This document shows, piece after piece, positions 1-11,300 of a stretch of 64,000 nucleotides of DNA. The position numbers and the translations under genes were made by a program. The notes below the pieces were generated by a model. It worked only from the letters and a program-made list of their open reading frames with translations. It did no database searches and had not been told where the DNA came from. This DNA is from Branchiostoma floridae (lineage: Eukaryota > Chordata > Leptocardii > Amphioxiformes > Branchiostomatidae). Position 1 is the first letter of the stretch, and every line of letters starts with the position of its first letter. Where the stretch lies: contig NC_049979.1 of NCBI RefSeq assembly GCF_000003815.2, positions 7,220,729-7,284,728 on the forward strand, given 5' to 3'.

Positions 1-185
1 TGATGCAGAGTTATAAATTTAACTTGATATGACAGGAGATTCAGCTTTGGGTAGACTGTAGAAATTTAGCTGCATGTATACTTCTTTTGTAAATCATGCA
101 CTCCTTTAATAGTATAAGTTAAAAGCTTCACTAGGAATTATGAATATATAATCTTTCTTGCTGTTATTGCGCCTTTATTCTGCAG

Positions 186-1875
186 GCAGGGATGATCTCA
201 GTAGTCCATGTTCCTGACCCTGACTGTACAGACCCATGCCAGGTGCTCTGTCAGTACCTGCTCACCGGTACAGGGAACATGTATGACTTGAAGGTGGGTC
301 CATGCTACACTCTTGGCAAGGTTTCAGTAGCAACTCAGTCTTGTCTTCTTTGTTCTCCCTTTGCTACGATGGATGAGTGTCCCTTGCACCTTTTCCCCTC
401 GTGTGTATCCCAAGTCCAGTAAGTTGCATGTTTGTTACAGTTTGTTTGGCTTTCCTGGCCGCTCTTTTCAGGTTGATAAAGCGGGTGGTTTTAAAGGCTC
501 TGACTGCTGCGTGGCACTGGTTCTTCCATAAATTCCTGGTAAGGGAGACTGTTTCCCAGGTGGAAGAGTCACTCTGTACTCGTAGTCCTACCAAATGTGA
601 CAGAAACTCAAGGACTCTCCTCCATCCTAGTCTGATCTATTGATTGCAAAACCACACTTGGCCAGGTTCCACTTGTCTTCATCCAACTGGAGTCTTCCAG
701 TTACAGGTCCTAGGGTGAGCAAAGATTGTTGTAGTAGTAATCTGGCTGCCTTGCAACGTAAAAAAATCCTGTGTTAAGTTAGAATCTGTATAATCTAAAC
801 TTATGTAAACTTAGAACTGTAAACTGTGAACTTGGATATTTTGTAGGTGGGTAGGGGTCAAGGCCAAAAAACCCTACTCTACAGTACAGCAGAACTTCTG
901 GTTTTGATATGCTATGGTCATGACCTTGGAGAGGTACATACCTCTTGTTTGGAGATATATTTGCCTTCAGACTTTCCTTACCTGAGGGACATGGGATGAT
1001 GATGGGAATGTGTTGGACAAATTTTGCTTAAAGTGTAATAAAGTCTGATTTCAAAGCTACCAAACGTCCCTTGAAACTAGGATATCCAAAGGTGGTCACT
1101 GTCATATGGTGATGTCCAGGTGATAGACTTAAAATCCCTTCCTTGGTTGTTTGGTTTTGATGCTAGTAGTGTGTGTACTACTAAGTATCGCTGCCAACGG
1201 TTCCTTGTTTGTGTTTTTGATGGTATAAGATTGAATACATTTAGGGAACACATCACAATAACCTTCAGGATGCCATGGGTACCTTAAAACATCACAATGT
1301 TAACTTAACTTGTCTAATTGTGCGAGAAATTTTGCTTTTCAAACATTCCATCATCACCTGTAGATACCTGTTTCTTCAGTTTTGACAGATGACTATAAAG
1401 CAAAAGCTGAACAATGCAACCACTTAAGATATGCTAACTTGTTGTTCATTCTCTGCAGAGATTATATATGGCTGTGGATGACAGTGCCGAACAAACCATG
1501 GATGACTCTCATCTGACCACACAAGAACCAAACCAGGAGATGGACCAGGAGGACACAGCTGAAACAGAGGATGCTTCATCTACAGAGGAGGATGCTAGGA
1601 AAGACTGTGTGGTGTGCCAGAATGGGCCCATCAACAGAGTGTTGCTGCCTTGCCGCCATGCCTGTGTGTGTGACGTGTGTGCGACCCACTTCCACCAGTG
1701 CCCCATGTGCAGACAGCACATCGCGTCCTCCTTCTGTATGCAGCACACAGAGGGTTCTCCACAGACAGGAGAGGAGGAGGAGGATGGTGGAGAGGAACCT
1801 CCCATCGTCCCCTGGCCTGGATGGGTGGACAACATGATGAGGGGGCTGAACAGATGGGTGGGGCTGGATGAGTGA
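186..1875 (+). CDS. CGRRF1: CGRRF1 (cell growth regulator with RING finger), 3' part: last two coding exons
   Basis: Two exons are visible: 186-293 (or from 190; either acceptor fits) and 1459-1875, joined in phase 0 with stop TGA at 1873-1875. The first encodes a segment with MISVVHVPD and a tail MYDLK. The second continues RLYMAVDD, then an acidic stretch, then a C3HC4 RING: DCVVCQNG, LLPCRHACVCDVC and QCPMCRQ. Order and spacing match the C-terminal half of vertebrate CGRRF1, an ER-associated RING E3 ubiquitin ligase of about 330 residues. The N-terminal membrane region must lie upstream of the window. Beyond the RING is an acidic tail rich in Glu and Gly. The family assignment is strong because both the pre-RING block and the RING match. 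The ATG at 1468 is internal and is not the start. Confidence 0.88.
294..1458 (+). other. intron of CGRRF1
   Basis: The donor follows codon AAG at 291-293 (gtgggt) and the acceptor is ctctgcag ending at 1458. Open frames inside, for example 377-643, have no recognisable protein character. I see nothing else in it. Confidence 0.8.
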
Positions 1876-2530
1876 GACAGGTCCTGTCCTCGTCTGCTTT
1901 AGTCTGGGTACCATCCGGGTAGCAGTTTGCTCCTGTGTTCACTTCTGCTACCTGTCTGGAGACCTGCACATTCAAACTGTTTGATCTCAGATGGAATAGC
2001 AGATATGTGACTGTATAAAGTGTATGACAAATGTCTGAGTGAGAAGCGACTGTATATAGTGTATAATCAATGCCAGGGCGAACTACTTTCCGGATGGTGG
2101 CCAGACTACTTCTGCTTGCCATGACCTGAAGAATTTATGGCAGTCACAAAAGCCACATCATCACTTAACATTTGCTAATGCGAAGAACAAAAAGAGAAAT
2201 GTAGTCAAGTCTCTATCCTTGTACCAAGAGAGTTAAGAATTCACAAGAAATAGTTTCAAGTGAGCTTGTGACAATCATCATAGCCTGTCAGTATTACTTC
2301 CAACCTCTACAAGTTTTTTTAATGCACATGTACTTGACAAGAAATTTGCTTTTTCAGATAAAGAATACTACATGTGTGATATGATATTTTAGATGCATTG
2401 TATTGTTGTATGATGCTGCTTTTATCCTGTGTTCAGTGTATTTATGAGAGTATTTCAAAAGTCATGTCCTCTACGTTTTATCATATTTCATGTTTTTTTG
2501 GGTAAAATATTAAACATACAGCCACAGACT
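1876..2530 (+). other. 3' UTR of CGRRF1 (probable)
   Basis: AT-rich non-coding sequence directly follows the CGRRF1 stop. An ATTAAA poly(A)-type hexamer is at 2509-2514. A canonical AATAAA at 3286-3291 is an alternative, more distal end. The exact cleavage site cannot be set from sequence. Confidence 0.5.
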
Positions 2531-2819
2531 GGCAGTATTTAATGCCAAAATGTATCTTTACAAAAGATGAATACTTGTTTATAACACTACTCTGTAATTA
2601 AGCTGTACAGTATTTGTGAGAAAGTATAGTTACTATCTGTATGCAGGACTCAATGGAAGTGTGTTTGTAAGGATACATTAGGCAGCAACAAGTACTTTGC
2701 TATGTTTACTGTTTGTTGTCCTGAATTGTATCTGCCAATCGATGTTCTTTTTCTTGTGGGTCTCAGTAATTATTACCAAAAGGTCATTCATTTTGTATGT
2801 CTTGCTTTCAAGGTTAAAG

Positions 2820-2850
2820 CAAGGAGGTTATATCAGATATAACCTCCTTG
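2820..2850. repeat. 31-bp near-perfect palindrome
   Basis: Arms of 15 bp (2820-2834 and 2836-2850) are perfectly complementary around a single central base; the left arm reads CAAGGAGGTTATATC. It abuts the TTAA-flanked element at 2852-3129. Related imperfect palindromes are at 3920-3961 and 4491-4512. Confidence 0.85.
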
Positions 2851-2851
2851 G

Positions 2852-3129
2852 TTAAAGGCACCCAGTGCGATTTTTAGAGCATTAAAATTGGGAATATTCT
2901 GGATGAGACAATTGGTACGATATCGACATTTACTTCACCATACTAGCACATTTGCATCATGATTTTGTCGTGTAGAATTAGTACTACTCATGGTCCTGCG
3001 AGACCGACGAGTGCCTTTACTTTGTTGATATGCAATGAGATATCTGATATTGTTATTTGATTTTAATACTGTGTGTAAATGTGACTTGAAAATTGAATTT
3101 GAAAAAAAAATCGCACTGGGTGCCTTTAA
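2852..3129. mobile_element. 270-bp MITE with TTAA target duplication
   Basis: Perfect 20-bp terminal inverted repeats, AGGCACCCAGTGCGATTTTT at 2856-2875 and its complement at 3106-3125, are flanked on both sides by TTAA (2852-2855 and 3126-3129). There is no coding capacity. A TTAA target site is typical of piggyBac-type transposases, so this is probably a non-autonomous derivative; the family is an inference. A decayed relative of one end may sit near 4585-4612 (ends in gcctttaa). Confidence 0.85.
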
Positions 3130-3919
3130 AACACATTTTAGATATAGAAAGAAATGCTCACAACTGCCATACTTGATATAGTATCCTCGTGAAACCTGGC
3201 ACTAATCCCATAAGCCTCCCTGAGAGGGAAGTAAAACACTGTGTGACAGGCCAGTGCTACTGTGTCAGATTGTAGGGGTGTGTTAAATAAATAGCTCAAG
3301 CCTCGGGCAATGATACCATACCTATATTCACGTGTATGTGTACCCTTGCAGGTACAATGTGTGGTATATGTAGCCTGGCTACAATTGCAAACCTAGTGGC
3401 TTGCCTGACTGACAAGCCTCCAGAAAGGGTTCATGACAGATCATGACAGTCTGTGACAGAGAGACTCTCCTGTAACACAGTATGTAGCAGGTACCATGAA
3501 GATGTGGCAAGTCTGGACCTGCTCTGACCAGTGTAATCCAATTGTCCTGGCCTGTCTCCTGCTCTGCACAGGGCTCTGGGAAACTCTGATGACAAATTCA
3601 AGGGTGATGGGGAGGTCATGAGAAAGTCTGAGCGGCAGGAATGCAGTGTGACTAGGCACAGTCTTGACTTTCCTGCTGATTACAGGAGCGAGATTTATGG
3701 GGCACTGGAGAATTGTGTGGGGTCAACGGATGTTGAGAAGTACTTGATCTTTGGTGTTAACAGATCAAGCTTGAAGGTTTGACCTACAAAACAAGCCCCC
3801 CTGTGGCAGAACCAGAGAAGGAAGAGTGCAAGGAATTTGAAGAGACTATCTACTAAGCAATAAAAAGCCTAGTACAAAGGGAAATCACCTCTTGTGCCAC
3901 AGTTCTTTTTGGGTTCATC

Positions 3920-3961
3920 CCAGGAGGTTTAATATCTTTTTTAGATAGAAAAGCTCCTTGG
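3920..3961. repeat. imperfect palindrome, aggagg.../...ctccttgg type
   Basis: The left half ccaggaggtttaatatct and the right half agatagaaaagctccttgg are partly complementary. It shares the ccaaggag / ctccttgg ends of the palindrome at 2820-2850. Confidence 0.5.
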
Positions 3962-4490
3962 TTAATTACAGCCATGCACTCATCCTCTTTAATTTAGTTT
4001 ACAAGCTTCAGTCACAGGGGCTATGGGGTTGGAGATAACATTTGGTCAACAATTATACACAGATGACTTACCATGCCAGTGCTAGTGGCATGCAGCATCA
4101 CCTGTGGGTTAGCCTCATTTGCTTACTTTTAGTAAAAGTGTTGATTCACGATTTTCAACATGGGCCAGGTTCTCTATTTCTAAGTATGTCCTGAGGTTGC
4201 AAATTGTAACTCGGTGCTCCAAAAATAAATACTGATGCTCCTAGACATCTGAAGAAGGCTATGGTGACATAATTTTATTCCATTGAAATTGCAGACAATG
4301 CAATACATGGCAAACCCAGGCAGGGTTATAACCAAAAGCAAACATAACGGAGCGGACACATTATATTTGCAGATTTCATTATTTAGTCTGTTATGACAGT
4401 TAATGTTAGAAAGCATTTTCTGCTCTATTAACAATGGCGTTCTAAAGATGCTTCATCATTTTTGCAAATTAAAACATTTTGATACTTCTA

Positions 4491-4512
4491 CCAAGGAGAA
4501 AGCTCCTCCTTG
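4491..4512. repeat. short imperfect palindrome, ccaaggag...ctccttg type
   Basis: ccaaggag and ctcctccttg can pair around a 4-base centre. It shares ends with the palindromes at 2820 and 3920. Confidence 0.45.
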
Positions 4513-4919
4513 CTTCTTCTACCCACTAGTTTTCTGGTAGTAGTAAATCTGATATTTCTTAATTCTAGAATATTTCAAATTTGAGCGCAAAAAACTGCGT
4601 AGTATGCCTTTAACTGTTATACCTTTTACCATGTGTCACTCAAAATCCACTTAAACATTTAACGGTTACCTTGTATGTGATTATTGTTACATTTTTTGTG
4701 TATCATTAAGTTATACTCTGATTCTGTGCATCATAAGTTGTGCTCTGCTCTGCTGATTCAAACGTACGCCCTGCCCACTGCAGTTCTGATCTAAACCCAT
4801 TAGTGTCGCTGCTGCAAGGTCCTTTGTCCGCCCTGTCCCCCCTCGTCCAGGATGGTACGCTCCAGTGGCAGCCATCTTGGGCGAGAGAAAAACATCAACA
4901 AAACTGGGGCTGCGGAAAA

Positions 4920-5366
4920 ATGGAATCTCTAGAGCGAGATCTTCACTGCCCAGTCTGTTTAGACGTCTACACCAAGCCTGTATTGATGTTACCTTGCCAG
5001 CACAACCTCTGCAGGCAGTGTGTGCAGAATATAGTCTACACACAGGATGAGGATGACGAGGGATACCGAGGTGGACCAGGGCGTCCCTCGGCCTTCCCTT
5101 GCCCCCAGTGCCGTCAGTGCACATATCTCGGCCGACGGGGAATCGATGGGCTGAAGCGTAATATCCTGGTGGAAAACATCGTGGATAGTTACAGAGAAGT
5201 CGCAGCCCAGATCAAGAAGAAGGTAGTGTGCGCGGAGCACGAGGACGAGAGGCCGAGTTTGTATTGTTCTTCTCACGAGAAGGCGATCTGCGCGCTCTGC
5301 AAGTTGGTGGGGGAACACAAAGAATGCGAGGTGCAGGAGCTGAAAAATGTCCTGGCCGAGAAAAAG
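4920..5366 (+). CDS. TRIM-like gene, exon 1: RING and B-box
   Basis: 149 codons start at ATG 4920 and end with ...LAEKK before the donor gtaacg. RING: HCPVCLDVY, LPCQHNLCRQC, then a 26-residue insertion and PCPQC. B-box: CAEHEDER, YCSSHEKAICALCK and EHKEC. Conserved N-terminal layout and spacing resemble MuRF proteins more than immune TRIMs. Confidence 0.9.
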
Positions 5367-8300
5367 GTAACGATTTTATATTGCAGTCTGGAATTTAATC
5401 TCATCCGAGCGATTTTCCCCATCTACTGTCGGCAGCCAATTGTGCCAATCGATTTTGTAATTCCAAATGAACCGCCATACATCATAAACACAAAGACAAT
5501 GGAGCAGCCTGCGGCTAGGGACCGTCCGTCTGATGTTAGGGGTGGGGTGGATGTAACAATGTACTTAGTATGTCTGACCAAATCATCATAATTAGCCTTA
5601 TCACAATGAAGCGTATCTTTCAGAGGCTAGTCTTTGATGTTATGTGTGTTGCTCCTTTGGTTGGTCCTTGGATGATTTCCATTGTTGGCTACAGGTGGTT
5701 TTGTTCGATGCTGCTGAACAAAGCCCGGAACAAAGGAACTCGCATGTTTCTGGGTAGATGGCCCTAGTACCTTGCTGGGTAGGCTATGTGAAATGTTGTT
5801 ATTAACACCTTGTAAGTTTTGTTATCTTAGGCAGTTGCTCATGTTTTAATTTTACCATATTAATTTGGCAGCAGGGATGTATCATTGTTGATTTCAGGGG
5901 TTGAGATGGAGTTTGTATGAATCATTCGGCCATCCAGTCTTATGGGGAAATCATAGATAAGTTCATGCGTTAATTTTTTAGTGCAACTAAAAGCTTTATC
6001 GCTACTCCAAGGCAACTGACTGGTCCAAGATAGCATCAATATTATACAAGATATCATTTCCTATTAAAAGACTAACTGTTCAAGCTGTTTGTTATGATGG
6101 CTTTTAATCTGAATTTACAACTTTTTAAAATTGAATTCTCACGTTTGTTATCCCTTTTTTTTTTTACTATCAGATGATCATTATATTTTTCGAATCAAGG
6201 TTTAAAAGAAATACAACTGGAACTTTAAAGCAAATAGCAGTGTTTGCTGTAGATTTTTCCGACATCCACCAATTGGAATAACAAATCTCAATTTGAATAT
6301 TTCACTGCTTTGAGAAGTTTCATATAATTTTTTTGACAGACTTTTCAAGCATAGTTGATAAATACATGCATATAGTGTATGCAATTAAGTGTTTTGGGCA
6401 AGGTCTGCTTGACAACTGGTAACCCTATACATGTGCACATGTTGCGCACCAAGGCCGTTCCTTCTGCCCTGAAGGTTGACAGGTTTGAACCTGGGCCTGT
6501 TGCTATATTTCTGGCATTTTATAATCTCTCAGCGTATCCAGCACAGCCACAGACCTTCTATTTTGGTACCAGCTAACTGGAAAGGCTGCACATTGACATT
6601 AATGTTGACCCTATCATCAGCCACACTGTGCACAAATGGTCTTATCATCTTCCTGTTTATGAAAGGAAAAACGGCAGACGTCTCAAGGTGGATTCACAGT
6701 CTGAGGGCCGCCCTTCCATTTGCAATGGTTAAGTTCCATCCTGCCTAAAGTCACTGGGAAATGGGAATGAATAGCCTGAGGCAGGGAAAATTTTGCCTAA
6801 AAAACTTGTGATCAATGTCTGATCATCATGTCTTATTGCCAGATGTTAGTGTAGAACAAAACTAAGTTTTTGTTTTTTTTGTACAGTTTTTGTTTCTGTG
6901 AATAGAGAGGCATGGAACAAAGCTATTTTGTCATTGTGCTTTGTTCCCTCCTAGTCAATAGTTCCAGAACACACACAAGGACAGTCCTCACTTCTTTTGG
7001 TACAGTCAAGGACTTTTTCTTTTTTTACAATGTAGCAATTATAAAAAAAAAGGCAGACAATTCTATACTGAAGCTGATATTTGATATTGTAATAAAAACA
7101 GATGGACATTGTAATTCTATTCCTGATTTTTGTAGTGTCTGCAGTCCAGCTGTTTAACAACCTCTTATCTTATCTGATGATTTATGATGCAGAAGCTCCT
7201 TAGAGATATGGTATGTAAAGGTCAGGGAAGAAGCCTTGGGAAAGGTCACAGAATAGAATTTAAAAGCTTATGTCAATCTGCAAGAGGCACAGTGACAACA
7301 TGTTATGTCATATCCACAGTGAAAGTAAATGGCACTATTCTATTCATGGCCTCAATCTTACAATGTATACTCAGATTCAGAACAAAGCTGTTTTCCCCCA
7401 AAGAGGGCATCTCCACTATCAGATGTTAGTTGATTGCTGTTTCCACTGCACCTGTTGCAGGGGCAATAGAGGGGCAATATGTAAAATTCAACCATTTAAT
7501 GTCCTCCAGATTTGGAGAAATTTTTGAAATTTGGATCTTTGACAATGATGCTGTTTTATTGTGTATTACATTTCATCTTATTCTTCCATGTGCATCTCCA
7601 AGCAAATGAAATGTTGGAACATCTGTCTATGACTTTTGAGAGTGGAGTAAATTAGAGTCTTCGGCCATAACAGTATCATTCTTTGTTTATAGAGACGCTG
7701 TATATTCATTATACTTTATTGTTAGAAACATAAATGAGTTTTTGTAGCATTTTAAGTTGGTGGTCTATCAATATTATAACAAAAACCACTGAGTGTGAAG
7801 AGGTAGATCTACAAAGATACTCAAAAATATTACCTGAAGAACTTCCAGAAGGGCAGGGTCATATTGACCCTTCACACTTTGAAAATCTCTGGCCATACTA
7901 CTAGTATATGCATAGCCACTTGAAACTGAGGGAGTAGGCTGTAGCTGAGGTAAAGAGAAGGTAAAGAGCCAGGAAGGCACGCCAGCAAAGGGACTGGACT
8001 CTGAACCAGTAGACTTGCCTGTACTAGTAGGAGTGGTTGTCCACCACAAAAATACATTTTTGCTGTGTTATTATTTTGCAGTGGGAGGCGCTGTGAAAAC
8101 TGTAAAAATTAACAGTATGCAAAGGCAAATACACAAACCTCTTGAATTTACTGCATTTTGTATGTATAAACAGACACACTCACACACAGACACACACACA
8201 CACAGACACACACACAGACACACACTATTACTGATACTGTTGTCCTGTCACACTTTAGCCGGGTGATGCCAAAGACTCTTAAAAAATGGTACATATTTCT

Positions 8301-11300
8301 TTCTCTGTTAAGAGGAAGACCATAGAAGCAAAACACACTACACTACCAGTGGACTCAGGCCCCTGCTGTTGTGACCTATGCATGGGACCCCAGGGCTTCG
8401 AAACGGAGATGGGCGCAGGACCCGACACATCACAATGATCTATGGTAGCTTTGACATCCTGACACATAGATCTGTTAAACCCTGGTACTACATTTGTACT
8501 GTGTCTCCACCAGGGCATGCTGCAGGGCAAGATGCAGCTGCTAGAGGACCGCAGCAACTTGCTGGACAGGTTCATACAGGAGAACAAGACTCTGTCCAAG
8601 TCTGTGGAGGTAAGACAGGTTTTAACAAGTTTTCTAAAATTCACTTATCCTATCGGGCATGTACCTGAAAAATTGAGTTGTTCCGATCAGCTGGGAACCA
8701 AACTGTCCAGGTGCTGAAATGTGGACTCCATATAGCCTTTCCTTGATGACTCCTTCCTTCCTTGGATGTCCATTGCATTGGGATGATGACTTCAGTGTAG
8801 CCTCTACCAGGCTCCGCGGATCGGTGGTCACTGCCGGTGAGGAAACGTATTCTTTTGGCGGCTTACTCCCCTAGCATAGTCTGTAGACTCTATTTGTCCA
8901 ATTTCTACAATTAGACCACCGATCCGCAGAGCCGGGTAGAGGCTAACTTGAGTGGCGCCGCCACCAAGGACATGATGCGGCGGGAGACGCTAATTCTAAC
9001 TCAACCCATACTGTAATTACATGGGGTTGGGTCTTCTCTTCTCCTTTTTGTCTTGTCGTTTCTGGTCTAGTGCATTCAGTAAGTTGTTGATGACTCCTTA
9101 AAACTCTCCTGTAGGACAAGTGTTCCCAGCACAAGGACATGGTTCGGCGGGAGACGCTGGCCCTGTTCTCCATCATCTCCAAGCGCCAGTCCACCCTGTA
9201 CGACAAGCTGGAGGTGGAGAAGGAAGAGAAGCTGGCGTCGCTCAGCGGACAGGTACTGTTGGTTTATTTAGAATGGTTGAGTCCCCCCTCTATTAAGAAT
9301 GGTTGAGTCCCCCCTCACCGATGGAACAGTCGACGCATGTGCACTGGGGTTTTGGGGGACTCTGGTAGGAGACAGTTAGAGTGAATACACATTGTCATCG
9401 AGTGACCTACGTCTGTGTGCGTATATGTGTGATTATTCCCTAGTATAAGAGGGAGTTGGAGCCAACTCAATGTTTTATTTCACACACGTAAACTTACACG
9501 AGCTGGAAGCTGCAGCCTTCCAGAATTGAGTAAGATTTGTTACATCAGGCATAAAAAAATACATGGACATACAAATGCAGGTTATATTACAAACGATTGG
9601 CTAGTGAAAAAAGACAGCCGGAAAGCCAGCAAGAGACCTATTAACATTGCTAAGCAATTGAGTCACTGTACAGTCTTACAGCTGAGTGCACGAAAGAACT
9701 TCGCAGCCGTTCAGTCCTGGCCTTTGGCACAGAGAACAAGCTTTGGTTCCTCAGCTGTCTGTCTGTACAGGGCTCGAAATACCACCTGCATATGCACTTT
9801 AGTTCAGGTAAAATTGGAGCTGTGCAGGTATTTCTGGTGTCTACCTGCACCTAACCTGCAGTGGTCCAAGTGATGGGTTCATACATAAATGTCCTATGAT
9901 GTAGGTGTATATGGATTGTTATAGCTGCATTAACTGTTACCACCTATAAAGTATAAAAGAAAAAATAGCAATGATTACATAACAATTTTAGTATGATCCA
10001 TACTTCCTAAATTTAGAGTGGTGCAGGTAAAATTTGTCTGGTGCATGTAATTTTCAATGTTACCTGCACCAGTGCAGGTATGCAGAAAAAAGTATTTCGA
10101 GCCCTGTTGTAGCTATAGATCGTTGGGGAGGCACAAGATCATGAAGCTTCAGCATGTCTTTGAACAGGTGACCAGGTGTGAGGAGGAGAAGGGCCGCGTG
10201 GCCGCGCTGGTGCGGGATGCTGAGGTGCTGATGAAGGAGGAGGAGCCCACACGCTTTGTGGAGGTCAGGAGGTCACTTTATGCTAATTTAGAACTGTGTA
10301 CTTAGAGAAATGTTAGGTACAGGTACAGGTGCAGGTGCATGGGTTTATGTTTAGGTACAGGTCCAGACATTTACCTGTACTTAATCAAGTTTGATCAATT
10401 ATCTGTAAGTTATAAGTGATTCCGAGTGAACTCGTCGGAGTGAGTCAGAGTGAGTATAAATATATTCAACTGTCTAATCTAGTGAGAATTTGTCATCTTT
10501 GTATGAGGATTTAGATATTTGAAATTCAAAACAAAGTTTTCTTCATTTTCAACTGCACGATTATCACAATTGTCATCTTTGATTTGGAATTTACTTATCA
10601 AAATTTTAATTGTGATTAAGATTTCAAATAATACGCAAGTGTACCTTATGCAATGTTTTTAGTTTTTAGGTAATTAGATTGGATTTTAAGTTAACACTCT
10701 TCTGTTTGTTTCAACAGGCTGCAAATGAAATGGCGGAAAGGTGAGCAGCAGGTTTTGACACTGTTTACTGGTTAGGGGCAGAGACTGTCATATTTTAGAT
10801 CTTGTACGCAACTCAGCAAGCTGGTATGATTTTAAAACAGATGGTCAGAACAGGTCAAACCTGATGGTAGCAATATTGGTACAGATACAATTCACATGTC
10901 TATTTGTAGTTAGTTGTTGGTTAAAGCCTCGGCAGGTCTATGTAAAAGATCCTTTGTTTATATCATGAGTGTACTGGTTGCTAGCACATGATTGGGAGAA
11001 GTTATAAAGCTTGTCAATGGCAGTTTAACCTTCATGAATTTACTAAAGGTACTGCAGCTTAGTGTAGCAGAACACTGCAGTAACTTTTAAAACAGTCCTT
11101 GCCGGGAGAGGGGTTGCCTGCAAGAAAGACAGTTTTGTGGATGGGGTTTAGGGGAACCTTTTAGAATTGACTCAGGGGCTTTCTCTCTGACAAGCCTTCC
11201 TCAAATAGACTTTTAAAAAACCCACAAAAAATCGAAGAGCTCACACGTTTGAAATATTTTTTTTTTAGAATTTCTTAATGCCACAGCCCTAGCCTTGTCA

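Larger units (their letters stand above)
3130..4919. other. intergenic region and 5' UTR upstream of the TRIM-like gene
   Basis: No convincing gene is present. It contains the two imperfect palindromes above. The stretch from about 4740 to 4919 becomes GC-richer and is open in frame with the TRIM start but has no in-frame ATG, consistent with 5' UTR. No clear TATA box was found. Confidence 0.5.
5367..8513 (+). other. first intron of the TRIM-like gene
   Basis: AT-rich, 3.1 kb. It contains a coding-like fragment on the minus strand near 7834-8040, a CA-rich repeat at 8171-8226 and a dispersed repeat at 8330-8450. No further TRIM exon was recognised. Confidence 0.6.

Noticed and set aside
8148-8336. 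minus-strand frame with Cys/Val repeats
   Set aside because: Translation of the CA-rich simple repeat.
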